Source: Paenibacillus sp. FSL R5-0766
GTDB lineage: Bacteria; Bacillota; Bacilli; Paenibacillales; Paenibacillaceae
Length of the DNA stretch: 64,000 bases
NCBI RefSeq assembly: GCF_037971845.1
Contig: NZ_CP150227.1
Span: 2,294,001 to 2,358,000, forward strand
Reading direction: 5' to 3'
Shown here piece by piece: positions 46,056-54,683 of the stretch. Under the pieces are notes generated by a model. It searched no databases, was not told the origin of the DNA, and saw only the letters and a list, made by a program, of their open reading frames with translations. The position numbers and the translations under genes were made by a program. Position 1 is the first letter of the stretch, and each line of letters opens with the position of its first letter.

Positions 46056-46976
46056 ATGAAAAGCAAAAGGGGTTACCGTTTTATCTTATTACTGAGTTGT
46101 TTGATCCTGTGTGTGAGTACAGCCTGTTCTTCCAAAGCCATTGCGGATGGTTCAGTCGAAAGTTATGCAACGATTCATGGAAAACTCGATGTGCCAGTGA
46201 GAGCGACTTGGGTATGGGATACCACCCAGATCCGAAGTAATCCTCAAGAGGTGTTAAATTACGCTACAGCGAACAAGATCAATACGATCTATCTGCAGTT
46301 GAACCGGGATATAAAGATTCCCGAGTATAAAAGTTTTATTCGCCAGGCGAGAGCCAAGAACATTGCGGTTGACGTCATGGATGGAAGATCAGCCTGGGGG
46401 TTGACGGAAAGCCGGGAGCAGATTGCTTCTTTCCTGGACTGGATCGAGGCATATCAGGCGCAGGCGTTGTCCAATGAGAAGTTTGCTGGTATTCATCTGG
46501 ATATTGAGCCACATGTGCACCCGCAGTGGAAAATCAATCAGGCCAGTGTAATTACCCAGTGGCAAGGCAATGTGGAGTACATTGTTGAGCGAGCATCACG
46601 GATGAAGATGCCGGTAGCGGCTGATCTGCCTTTCTGGCTCGATAACTACAAAATTCCGGGTTCAACGATGGCGGTTAGCAGCTGGATGATCCGCAAGTTT
46701 GATTCCATCACCATTATGGCTTACCGGGATACAGCTGCTGCAATCTATAGTGTAGCGAAGGATGAACTTGCAGAAGCAGCTCTGCTTGGCAAGACGATCT
46801 CGATCGCCGTGGAAACAAAGCAAAGTAAGGAAGGCGACTTCATTACTTTTTATGAAGAGGGATCTGCTTATATGGAAACACAATTAAAGTTGGTCGAAAA
46901 AATGGCTTCAGTTCATACGTCCTTTAACGGTTTCTCCGTACATGAGTACACTTCATGGAAGACCCTGAAAAAGTGA
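46056..46976 (+). CDS. Lipoprotein with TIM-barrel-like fold, unknown role
   Basis: A 306-residue exported lipoprotein. The signal peptide MKSKRGYRFILLLSCLILCVSTAC ends in a lipobox, with Cys24 as the lipidated residue. The mature part alternates strands and helices: ATWVWDTTQI, KINTIYLQLNRDI, FAGIHLDIEPHV, MPVAADLPFWL, FDSITIMAYRDT, KTISIAVETKQ. This order and the acidic LDIEP motif at a strand end recall GH18- or GH13-like TIM barrels, but the DxxDxDxE signature of chitinases is not intact. AGAGGGAG precedes ATG 46056. No partners nearby; function unknown. Confidence 0.76.
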   Translation: MKSKRGYRFILLLSCLILCVSTACSSKAIADGSVESYATIHGKLDVPVRATWVWDTTQIRSNPQEVLNYATANKINTIYLQLNRDIKIPEYKSFIRQARAKNIAVDVMDGRSAWGLTESREQIASFLDWIEAYQAQALSNEKFAGIHLDIEPHVHPQWKINQASVITQWQGNVEYIVERASRMKMPVAADLPFWLDNYKIPGSTMAVSSWMIRKFDSITIMAYRDTAAAIYSVAKDELAEAALLGKTISIAVETKQSKEGDFITFYEEGSAYMETQLKLVEKMASVHTSFNGFSVHEYTSWKTLKK

Positions 46977-47091
46977 GACACCAATAAGCTCCTTAGCGCA
47001 ATGCTTGAAGTAATATATGAAAGAGTTCTTACTGAAACAACGTGTCTCAGAGCGTTACGTTGTTAGTTTTCGGGAATTGGAAGTTGATAAA

Positions 47092-47132
47092 GAAGGTGTT
47101 TGCAGCTGAATAGCTGCGAGCACCTTCTTCTT
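47092..47132. terminator. Long hairpin between convergent genes
   Basis: GAAGGTG pairs with CACCTTC, and inside GCAGCT pairs with AGCTGC around GAAT. Pyrimidine-rich sequence on both sides suggests a two-way terminator for the lipoprotein gene and the AraC gene. Confidence 0.72.
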
Positions 47133-48053
47133 TTACACCTGAACCAGGGCAGAATCCATGGCCACGTTCTCATAGAACATTTTGCGATACTGTGAAGGTG
47201 TGGTGGCTTTATGCTTTTTAAATGTAGTGATGAAGTAGCTTAGATGCTCAAAACCCACATCCATGGCGATATCAACAATCTTATGATCCGTATTCTCAAG
47301 CTGAACGCAGGCCTGTTGAACACGGTAATAGTTAATGTAATCTACAGGTGTTTTCTGCACCATCTGTTTGAAAAAACGGCAGAAGTGTCCTTCGCTCATA
47401 TTCGCTTCATCGGCTAGTTCTTTCAGCTTTAATGGTTCAGGATAACGTTTGTGGATATAACCGAGCACGGATTTCAGGCGCTCTACCTTGTCATGACTCC
47501 CTGTAGCCACGGTGCCTTTGAGCGGAGCAGGTCTCATATGTTCGAACATTCGGGCAAATACGAGGTAAAGGTACGCTTTTGTTGACATTTCACACGTTTC
47601 GGTTCGGGTAGCATGGTCTGCAAATATACGTTTCAGGAGCTCCAGAATTTCTTGTCCCCAATCCTCATCTGCCTTGATATGACTGGGGGGAATTACCGTT
47701 TTGCGTACCAGTGGACCGATAAATTTCTCCTGGACCGTATCGAAGGTACGGCTACCAAGCAGCTCGGGATTAAATACAATGGAAGAGAATACACAGGGAA
47801 CATCGCCCTTCAGATACCCCGCATGAATCTCGCCTCTATTGATGAAAATGGCTTCTCCAGCTTGTACCTCAACGGTGTTCATATCAATCTGAAAGACGGC
47901 GCAGCCCTGGGTCACCATGGTGAACTCCATCTCATCATGCCAGTGGCAATCGAGGATGCTATCCCCGTTCAGTTGTTGAATATCCGGGTACACACTGACG
48001 GGATACATGGCATTGCCGTGAATCCGGTCTTCCCGTAATCGTTCACGTTCCAT
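47133..48053 (-). CDS. AraC family regulator with cupin sensor domain
   Basis: A 306-residue transcription factor. The N-terminal cupin (about 15-110: DCHWHDEMEFTMVTQGCAVFQIDMNTVEVQAGEAIFINRGEIHAGY) is a sugar-sensing type. The C-terminal AraC double HTH is clear (LKELADEANMSEGHFCRFFKQMVQKTPVDYINYYRV; VDIAMDVGFEHLSYFITTFKKHKATTPSQYRK). It is divergent from the GH31 alpha-xylosidase, with a perfect cre match in the shared 172-base gap. It is likely to activate the glycosidase genes when xyloside sugars are present; that is inference. Confidence 0.91.
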   Translation of the reverse strand: MERERLREDRIHGNAMYPVSVYPDIQQLNGDSILDCHWHDEMEFTMVTQGCAVFQIDMNTVEVQAGEAIFINRGEIHAGYLKGDVPCVFSSIVFNPELLGSRTFDTVQEKFIGPLVRKTVIPPSHIKADEDWGQEILELLKRIFADHATRTETCEMSTKAYLYLVFARMFEHMRPAPLKGTVATGSHDKVERLKSVLGYIHKRYPEPLKLKELADEANMSEGHFCRFFKQMVQKTPVDYINYYRVQQACVQLENTDHKIVDIAMDVGFEHLSYFITTFKKHKATTPSQYRKMFYENVAMDSALVQV

Positions 48054-48081
48054 ATCAGATTCTCCTTTTGTATCATTATTA

Positions 48082-48096
48082 ATGTAATCGTTTCCA
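48082..48096. promoter_or_regulatory. CcpA cre site in AraC / alpha-xylosidase gap
   Basis: ATGTAATCGTTTCCA matches the cre consensus WTGNAANCGNWNNCW at all fixed positions. It lies 29 bases upstream of the AraC start (minus strand) and 130 upstream of the alpha-xylosidase start, the expected place for carbon catabolite repression. Confidence 0.6.
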
Positions 48097-48225
48097 TAGA
48101 TTGGTGATGATGTTTAAGAATCGGATGTTTATTATCAAAATCGTGATATATTTGGTCAAAATAAGAGAAGAATTCCGTGATTAATATCAATATTATTATA
48201 ATATAACCAAAGGGGGAAAGAAAAC

Positions 48226-50544
48226 ATGAAATTTACTGATGGATTCTGGATGACTCGTGAAGGGTACCAGATTCAAAACCCGACTGACATTCGTGATATT
48301 GTGCAAAAAGACAATTCTGTGACCGTATATGCGGCAACTAAATATATTCGCAGCAAAGGCGACACGTTGAACGGTACATTGCTGAAGGCAACGTACAGCT
48401 CACCAATGCCTAACGTTATTCGTGTAACCTTGAATCATCATAAAGGCGGCGTGAAAAAAGGGCCTGTATTTGAGCTTAACACACAAGAAGCCAACGTTGA
48501 GATCGCAAAAAATGAACAAGGTGCTGTTTTGAAAAGTGGCAACCTGGAAGTTCAAATCGACAAAACAAACGGTTGGGATATTAGCTTCCTGTATGGAGGG
48601 AAACGGATTACAGGTAGCGGTCAAAGAGCTGCTGGTTATATTACAGGTCCAAGCAAGGAAGCATACTTCCGCGAGCAGCTTGATCTCGGTATTGGTGAAT
48701 ACGTTTACGGACTCGGTGAGCGCTTCACGCCGTTTGTTAAGAATGGCCAAATCGTAGATACCTGGAATGAGGACGGCGGTACAAGCAGTGAGCAGTCTTA
48801 TAAGAACATTCCGTTCTACCTGTCCAATAAAGGATATGGCGTATTTGTAAACCATCCTGAACGCGTATCATACGAGATTGCATCCGAGAATGTATCCAAA
48901 GTTCAGTTCAGCGTAGAAGGCGAGACGTTGGAGTACTTCATTATCGGCGGTGACAATCCTAAGGATGTGCTTGATAATTATACGAAATTAACAGGTAAAC
49001 CAGCGCTTCCACCGGCATGGACTTTTGGTCTGTGGCTGACAACGTCATTCACAACGGATTACGACGAAGCAACGGTTAACCATTTCGTAGATGGCATGGC
49101 TGAACGTGATCTTCCGTTGTCTGTATTCCATTTTGACTGCTTCTGGATGAAGGAATACCAATGGTCTGATTTTGTATGGGATGAAGCGATGTTCCCGGAT
49201 CCGGAAGGCATGCTTGCACGTCTGAAAGAAAAGGGCCTTAAAATCTGTGCTTGGATCAATCCATATATTGCAGAAAAATCCTACTTGTTCGATGAAGGTA
49301 TGGAGAACGGTTACCTGGTGAAAACAGCCGATGGCAGCGTATGGCAATGGGATATGTGGCAAGCAGGTATGGCTCTGGTTGACTTCACAAATCCGGATGC
49401 TGTGAACTGGTATAAGAGCAAGCTGGAAGTCCTGCTGGATCAAGGTGTAGATTCCTTCAAGACCGACTTCGGTGAAAGAATTCCGACAGATGTTGTGTAC
49501 TTCGATGGTTCTGATCCGGTTAAAATGCACAACTATTATACACAGCTCTATAACAAAGCTGTATTTGAATTGCTTGAAGAGAAGATTGGCAAAAACGAAG
49601 CTGCCCTGTTTGCACGCTCTGCAACAGCAGGTGGGCAACAATTCCCGGTTCACTGGGGCGGTGACTGCTCTTCCACGTATGAATCCATGGCTGAATCCCT
49701 TCGGGGCGGCTTGTCGCTGGGACTTTCCGGTTTCGGATTCTGGAGCCATGATATCAGTGGTTTTGAAAGCACAGCTAGCCCTGATGTCTACAAACGCTGG
49801 GTACAATTCGGACTGTTATCTTCACACAGTCGCCTGCACGGAAGCACTTCGTATCGTGTGCCTTGGTTGTTTGACGAGGAATCCGTGGACGTTGTTCGTG
49901 ACTTTACCAAACTCAAAATCAGCCTGATGCCGTACCTGTACAATTCTGCGGTGGAGTCAACGGTAAAAGGGATTCCGATGATGCGCGCTATGCTGCTGGA
50001 CTTCCCAGAGGACCCAACAACATACAGCCTGGATACGCAATATATGTTTGGTGACTCGATTCTGGTGGCTCCAATCTTCAATAAGGAGGGTGATGTTCGT
50101 TATTACCTGCCTGAAGGAACTTGGACGAACTATCTGACAGGAGCGAAAGTACAAGGTGGACGCTGGATCAGTGAAAACCATGACTTCAAAACACTGCCAA
50201 TGATGGTTAAGCCAAACAGCTTGATCGCTGTCGGTGCGGTGGATAGCAAACCGGATTATGACTTTGCGAATGATGTGTCCTTGCACTTGTTCGAACTGGC
50301 TGACGGTCAAACGGCTCAAGCTGTCGTTGTGAACCAAGCGGCTGAACAGGAGCTGACAGTTAACGTTACACGTAATGGATCAGTGCTGGATGTTCGTGCT
50401 GAAGGTGCAGGCAAACCATGGAGCTTGGTGCTTCGCGGCATTGAGAGTGTATCCAGCGTTGAAGGCGGTTCCCAAGTGTCTGGTGCAAATGGTGCTGTTG
50501 TTACGGCAGCAACAGGCTCAAACGCGCTTACAATCCAACTGTAA
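48226..50544 (+). CDS. yicI: GH31 alpha-xylosidase
   Basis: A 772-residue cytosolic GH31 enzyme. The family core shows the nucleophile Asp414 in SFKTDFGERIP and the acid/base Asp480 in HWGGDCSSTYESM. The residues around them (KTDFGE, not the WxDMNE of alpha-glucosidases) are those of alpha-xylosidases such as E. coli YicI. N-terminal beta-sandwich and C-terminal domains are complete. No signal peptide. AAAGGGGG precedes ATG 48226. It takes xylose from isoprimeverose or xyloglucan oligosaccharides. It is divergent from its probable regulator; a phosphotransferase and a GH3 enzyme follow on the same strand. Confidence 0.92.
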   Translation: MKFTDGFWMTREGYQIQNPTDIRDIVQKDNSVTVYAATKYIRSKGDTLNGTLLKATYSSPMPNVIRVTLNHHKGGVKKGPVFELNTQEANVEIAKNEQGAVLKSGNLEVQIDKTNGWDISFLYGGKRITGSGQRAAGYITGPSKEAYFREQLDLGIGEYVYGLGERFTPFVKNGQIVDTWNEDGGTSSEQSYKNIPFYLSNKGYGVFVNHPERVSYEIASENVSKVQFSVEGETLEYFIIGGDNPKDVLDNYTKLTGKPALPPAWTFGLWLTTSFTTDYDEATVNHFVDGMAERDLPLSVFHFDCFWMKEYQWSDFVWDEAMFPDPEGMLARLKEKGLKICAWINPYIAEKSYLFDEGMENGYLVKTADGSVWQWDMWQAGMALVDFTNPDAVNWYKSKLEVLLDQGVDSFKTDFGERIPTDVVYFDGSDPVKMHNYYTQLYNKAVFELLEEKIGKNEAALFARSATAGGQQFPVHWGGDCSSTYESMAESLRGGLSLGLSGFGFWSHDISGFESTASPDVYKRWVQFGLLSSHSRLHGSTSYRVPWLFDEESVDVVRDFTKLKISLMPYLYNSAVESTVKGIPMMRAMLLDFPEDPTTYSLDTQYMFGDSILVAPIFNKEGDVRYYLPEGTWTNYLTGAKVQGGRWISENHDFKTLPMMVKPNSLIAVGAVDSKPDYDFANDVSLHLFELADGQTAQAVVVNQAAEQELTVNVTRNGSVLDVRAEGAGKPWSLVLRGIESVSSVEGGSQVSGANGAVVTAATGSNALTIQL

Positions 50545-50565
50545 CATGATATAGTAGAAGAAAAG

Positions 50566-50587
50566 GACGGTGCCGAAAGGTGCCGTC
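50566..50587 (+). terminator. GNRA-loop hairpin between alpha-xylosidase and next gene
   Basis: GACGGTGCC, GAAA, GGTGCCGTC: a nine-pair stem (two G-U pairs) capped by a GNRA tetraloop, followed by TGTTTGTC. The T tract is poor, so it may be a weak or partial terminator, or an mRNA-stabilising hairpin. Confidence 0.5.
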
Positions 50588-50619
50588 TGTTTGTCTACGA
50601 TGATAGGAGATTGAATGAA

Positions 50620-51630
50620 ATGAGTACAATGAATTCGGGTTTGCACTGTACGATATCAGCAGAGATGCTGCATCAACTGGTAGAAATTCATTTTGGAAGC
50701 GATACCAAAGTGAAGGAGTTTGGTCTTCTGCAAGGTGGACTTTTTAATACAACCTATCGGATTCACCTTGAACATACATCCTATACGGATGTGATTTTAC
50801 GTTTGGCTCCAGAGCGGGGAGAGATGGCGGCTGGTTCTGCGAGTGATCCACTATTTTCGTTCGAACGCACGATGATGGCGGCTGAACCGATTGTATATGA
50901 ATATTACCGCAAGGCAGGCATTCCTGCTCCCAACATTATCGCTTGTGATGACAGCGGATCGATCATTCCAAGAACGTACATGTTTATGGCGTTTATCCCG
51001 AGTAAGCAGCTGGATCACGCATCAATTTCAGACATAGACAAAGAGCGATTGTATCATCAGCTTGGCGTTTATACCGCCATCATGCATCAGATCGAGGGTG
51101 CATCGTTTGGCTGGCCGCAGGGTGATGGGACGATTAGAGGCTCGGATCAATGGTCCGAGGTGCTGCACTCTTTTGCAGAAGAAACGGCACTTAAAGCGGC
51201 ACAAGTCGATTATATGTCAGGTGTGGGAGAAGATATCGCTGCTATTTTCATCAAAAATAAAGACTTATTTGATCAAGTGACCCGTCCGGTACTCGTTCAT
51301 AATGACCTGTGGGAAGCAAATGTACTTGTTCATCAGGAAAATAGTGAGCTAAACATTGCGGCAATCATTGACGGAGATCGTTCCATGTTTGCCGACAGAG
51401 AGTTTGAAGCCCTATTGTCGTCAGAATCAGCGGCTTTCCATGAAGGATATGATCGTCCTCTGGACTCATCTGTTGAAGGACAGGCACGCAGGCTAGCCTA
51501 CCGAATACTGTCTTCGTATTTTAATGCCTATGTTCATGAACATCAGGTTAATCAACCTGAAGATGGTCAGAAGTATCGCCAGCGTACGCTGGATTTACTG
51601 GAGCAATGGAGGCAACTGGAATACAACTAA
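50620..51630 (+). CDS. APH-fold phosphotransferase
   Basis: A 336-residue soluble kinase-fold protein. Brenner motif is VLVHNDLWEANVLV (catalytic Asp in the HND triplet and Asn further on), and the metal-binding Asp lies in AIIDGDRSMFADREFE. The N-lobe begins with LQGGLFNTTYRIHLEH. Such proteins phosphorylate aminoglycosides, choline, homoserine or small sugars. Its place between a GH31 and a GH3 gene suggests a sugar-related substrate, but that is guesswork. ATG 50620 has AGGAGA at good distance; TTG 50611 does not. The GH3 gene follows after 19 bases. Confidence 0.87.
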   Translation: MSTMNSGLHCTISAEMLHQLVEIHFGSDTKVKEFGLLQGGLFNTTYRIHLEHTSYTDVILRLAPERGEMAAGSASDPLFSFERTMMAAEPIVYEYYRKAGIPAPNIIACDDSGSIIPRTYMFMAFIPSKQLDHASISDIDKERLYHQLGVYTAIMHQIEGASFGWPQGDGTIRGSDQWSEVLHSFAEETALKAAQVDYMSGVGEDIAAIFIKNKDLFDQVTRPVLVHNDLWEANVLVHQENSELNIAAIIDGDRSMFADREFEALLSSESAAFHEGYDRPLDSSVEGQARRLAYRILSSYFNAYVHEHQVNQPEDGQKYRQRTLDLLEQWRQLEYN

Positions 51631-51649
51631 CTCGCAGGAGGAATGCAGG

Positions 51650-54601
51650 ATGAAGGAGTATCATCAATACCCGATGTGGGACGCGTCACGTTCACTTGAG
51701 GAACGTTTGGATGACCTGATTGCACGATTGACAACGGAGGAGAAGATCAGACTAATTCCTACACGCGAAGCAGCTGTACCAAGACTGGGCATTCCAGCCT
51801 ACAACGTTGGGGGCGAAGCTGCCCACGGGGTTGCATGGAAAGGGGAGGCGACGGTATTTCCGCAACCTCTCGGTCTATCGAGTACCTGGAATACGAGACT
51901 TATGCAGGAGATTGGTTCCGTTATTGGCGATGAAGCGAGGGCATACCATCACCGTGATCCTGAAGTTCACGGGTTAACATTGTGGGCACCAACGGTTGAC
52001 CTGGAACGTGATCCACGCTGGGGCAGAACGGAAGAGGGATATGGCGAAGACCCGGTCCTCACGGGAGAAATGTCGGCAGCACTCGTTAAAGGCATGCAGG
52101 GAAATGATCCTTTTTATCTTAAAATGGTCGCGACATTGAAACACTTTTTTGCCAATAATAATGAGAAAGATCGGCTAAATTGTTCATCCAGCATCGACCC
52201 TCGCAATTTGCGGGAATACTATCTAAAAGCATTTGAAACGCCATTTGTGGAAGGCGGAGCCTTGTCCATGATGACAGCTTACAATTCCATCAATGGTACA
52301 CCTGCCATTGAAAGTCCATATGTGAATGATGTGGTTAAGGGTGAGTGGGCGATGCCAGGTTTCATTGTATGTGATGGTGGAGACCTGTCACAGACGGTGA
52401 ATTATCATGGTTATCATACCAGTCATGCCGAATCAGCAGCAGGTGCGTTGAAGGCAGGAGTGGATTGTCTTACAGATGAAGTTGATCTTGTTGTATCTGC
52501 TCTGGAGGAGGCTCTTGACCAGAATCTGTTGGAAATAGCTGATTTGGACAGAGCGATCCGCAACATCTTTGGTGTGCGGATGCGACTTGGACAACTGGAT
52601 CAGTCGGGGCAAAATCCATATGCGTCTATTTCCGAGTCGGTATTATGTGCACCGGAGCACGCCAAACTCAGTTATCGTGCCGCTGCCGAATCCATTGTTT
52701 TGCTCCAAAATGATGGATTGCTTCCGTTGCAGCCAGAAGCGTTGCAGAAAATCAGTGTGATTGGACCCCTTGCGGATGTTGTCTATACCGATTGGTACAG
52801 TGGCACACTGCCTTATCGTGTATCCGTCCTCGATGGACTGCGTAATCGACTACCTCAATCAGACATAACGTATGCAGATGGGAATGACCGTATTCAGCTG
52901 AAGACAACAGACGGACAAGTTGTAACTCTTGGTGCGCAAGGTACACTCGTCGCTGTACCGGAAGCCAGTGCACCTACAGCCGCCGAATTTGTACATCAGG
53001 ATTGGGGTTGGGGAAGTCATACGCTGAGAAGTGTGAACAATAATCGATACGTTAGCTTAACCGAGCAAGGTATCTATCAGGCAAATGCACCGGAGATTGG
53101 TGGCTGGTTTGTGAAGGAAGTTGTTCGCATAGATCCTCTAACGGATGGAAGTAACACCTTGCGGACGTGGAACGGTATTTCTGTTGGGCTGAGCGAATAT
53201 CAGGGACAGTCTGCTGTATCTCCACTCCGGCCACAAGGAGAACAGACTACAGCTACAGGTACAAATCAGAATGATATTGGTGACTATGGACACGCAAGTC
53301 AATCACCAGGCAATACACAGATACCTTCTGCATTCAAAATTGATATTATGACAAGCGGAATACAACAAGCTGTAGAAGCTGCACGTAGCAGTCAGGCATC
53401 TGTCGTTGTTGTTGGCAACAGCCCATACATCAACGGCAAAGAAGAAATTGACCGCCCAAGTCTGTTGCTTCCGCCGAGTGAGGTCGAGCTTGTCAAAGCT
53501 GTGTGTGAAGCTAATCCCAATACAGTGGTTGTCATTATGGGCAGTTATCCATTTGCCTTGCAGGAGTTGAAAGGTATTGCCCGCGCAATCGTTTATATGA
53601 CACATGCAGGTCAGGAATTGGGGAACGCGCTTGCAGATGTGCTGTTAGGTCATTATGCCCCGGCAGGCAGATTGAATATGACTTGGTATGAAGACGAATC
53701 ACAGCTTCCTGACATAATGGATTATGACATCATTCAGAATGGCATGACCTATATGTATCATGAAGGACCGGTTCAATATGCATTTGGTCATGGCCTGACG
53801 TATTCGGAATTCGAATACGAAGCGATTCGTGTAAGTCGCAGTGCTACAGAGGAATCCACCACTACAGATCAATTGAAGATTGAAGTGGAGATACACAATG
53901 CAGGTGAACGTGACAGTGATGAAGTCGTACAGATCTATGGAACTGCACATACCTCGCGAGTGAAACGCGCTCAGAAGCAACTCCTTGCTTTCCGCCGTGT
54001 TCATGTCAAAGCAGGGACACGTGTTACGATAAGTCTAGAAGTTCCTGTTCAGAAGCTGGAGCTATGGGATGTTACCCGAGATCGATACTGCCTGGAGACA
54101 GCAACCTGGGCTATCCTGGCAGGGCGTTCTTCCGCAGATATACGTCAGTCGGCTGATATTAAAATTGAAGGTGAGACGATTCCGGATCGTCCGCTGCACT
54201 TGCTTACCTTTGCCGAGAATTACGATGCTTGTGCAGGTGTTCTTCTGGATGAATGTCTGGAAGGGCGTTCGGCAGTTCGGGCAATCACTCCGGAAGAACC
54301 CTTATATCGAGAGGAGCAATCGTCCTGGATCGCTTTCAACCATAATGCTGTTCAAGAAGTACAAGGATTTGAAGCCAGAGTGGCAGCTTTTGGGGAAGAG
54401 GGCAGTCTGGAGATTCGTTCTGGAGGACTGGAGGGCGAACTGCTCGGTGTATGTGAAGTTTCTGGACCTGGAGGCAGTGTGAATGGGAAAGATATCAAGT
54501 GGACAACAGTCCAGTGTTCGCTTGAGGCGACACATAAGGTGAATGAGCTGTATATTATTTTCAAAGGTGGAGCAGCGTTACGGCACTTTAGATTGTTGTA
54601 G
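51650..54601 (+). CDS. GH3 beta-glucosidase/beta-xylosidase with inserted domain
   Basis: A 983-residue cytosolic GH3 enzyme. The N-terminal barrel carries AAHGVAW, WGRTEEGYGEDP and the nucleophile Asp242 in FIVCDGGDL. Residues about 420-560 are an insertion with repeated short strands (LVAVPEAS, WGWGSHTLRSVNNNRYVSLTEQG, WFVKEVV) that looks like a beta-trefoil or fascin-type carbohydrate-binding module; it interrupts the (alpha/beta)6 domain. The conserved segments VVVGNSPYINGKEEIDRPSLLLP and YAFGHGLTYSEFEYE, and a C-terminal fibronectin-like domain, follow. About 80 extra residues at the end are unassigned. ATG 51650 follows GCAGGAGG; the longer frame from 51524 is upstream-gene overlap. No signal peptide. 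Confidence 0.88.
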   Translation: MKEYHQYPMWDASRSLEERLDDLIARLTTEEKIRLIPTREAAVPRLGIPAYNVGGEAAHGVAWKGEATVFPQPLGLSSTWNTRLMQEIGSVIGDEARAYHHRDPEVHGLTLWAPTVDLERDPRWGRTEEGYGEDPVLTGEMSAALVKGMQGNDPFYLKMVATLKHFFANNNEKDRLNCSSSIDPRNLREYYLKAFETPFVEGGALSMMTAYNSINGTPAIESPYVNDVVKGEWAMPGFIVCDGGDLSQTVNYHGYHTSHAESAAGALKAGVDCLTDEVDLVVSALEEALDQNLLEIADLDRAIRNIFGVRMRLGQLDQSGQNPYASISESVLCAPEHAKLSYRAAAESIVLLQNDGLLPLQPEALQKISVIGPLADVVYTDWYSGTLPYRVSVLDGLRNRLPQSDITYADGNDRIQLKTTDGQVVTLGAQGTLVAVPEASAPTAAEFVHQDWGWGSHTLRSVNNNRYVSLTEQGIYQANAPEIGGWFVKEVVRIDPLTDGSNTLRTWNGISVGLSEYQGQSAVSPLRPQGEQTTATGTNQNDIGDYGHASQSPGNTQIPSAFKIDIMTSGIQQAVEAARSSQASVVVVGNSPYINGKEEIDRPSLLLPPSEVELVKAVCEANPNTVVVIMGSYPFALQELKGIARAIVYMTHAGQELGNALADVLLGHYAPAGRLNMTWYEDESQLPDIMDYDIIQNGMTYMYHEGPVQYAFGHGLTYSEFEYEAIRVSRSATEESTTTDQLKIEVEIHNAGERDSDEVVQIYGTAHTSRVKRAQKQLLAFRRVHVKAGTRVTISLEVPVQKLELWDVTRDRYCLETATWAILAGRSSADIRQSADIKIEGETIPDRPLHLLTFAENYDACAGVLLDECLEGRSAVRAITPEEPLYREEQSSWIAFNHNAVQEVQGFEARVAAFGEEGSLEIRSGGLEGELLGVCEVSGPGGSVNGKDIKWTTVQCSLEATHKVNELYIIFKGGAALRHFRLL

Positions 54602-54683
54602 TTGTAGCATGTCCTGAATAATCAGCCTCCGAAACAAGCACAATAATGCTGTTGCGTGTAGAACCTGTAAAGGTGGTTGTGGT

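Noticed and set aside
51524..51649. N-terminal extension of the GH3 protein
   Set aside because: The 42 extra residues overlap the end of the phosphotransferase gene in another frame, and ATG 51650 has a strong AGGAGG site.
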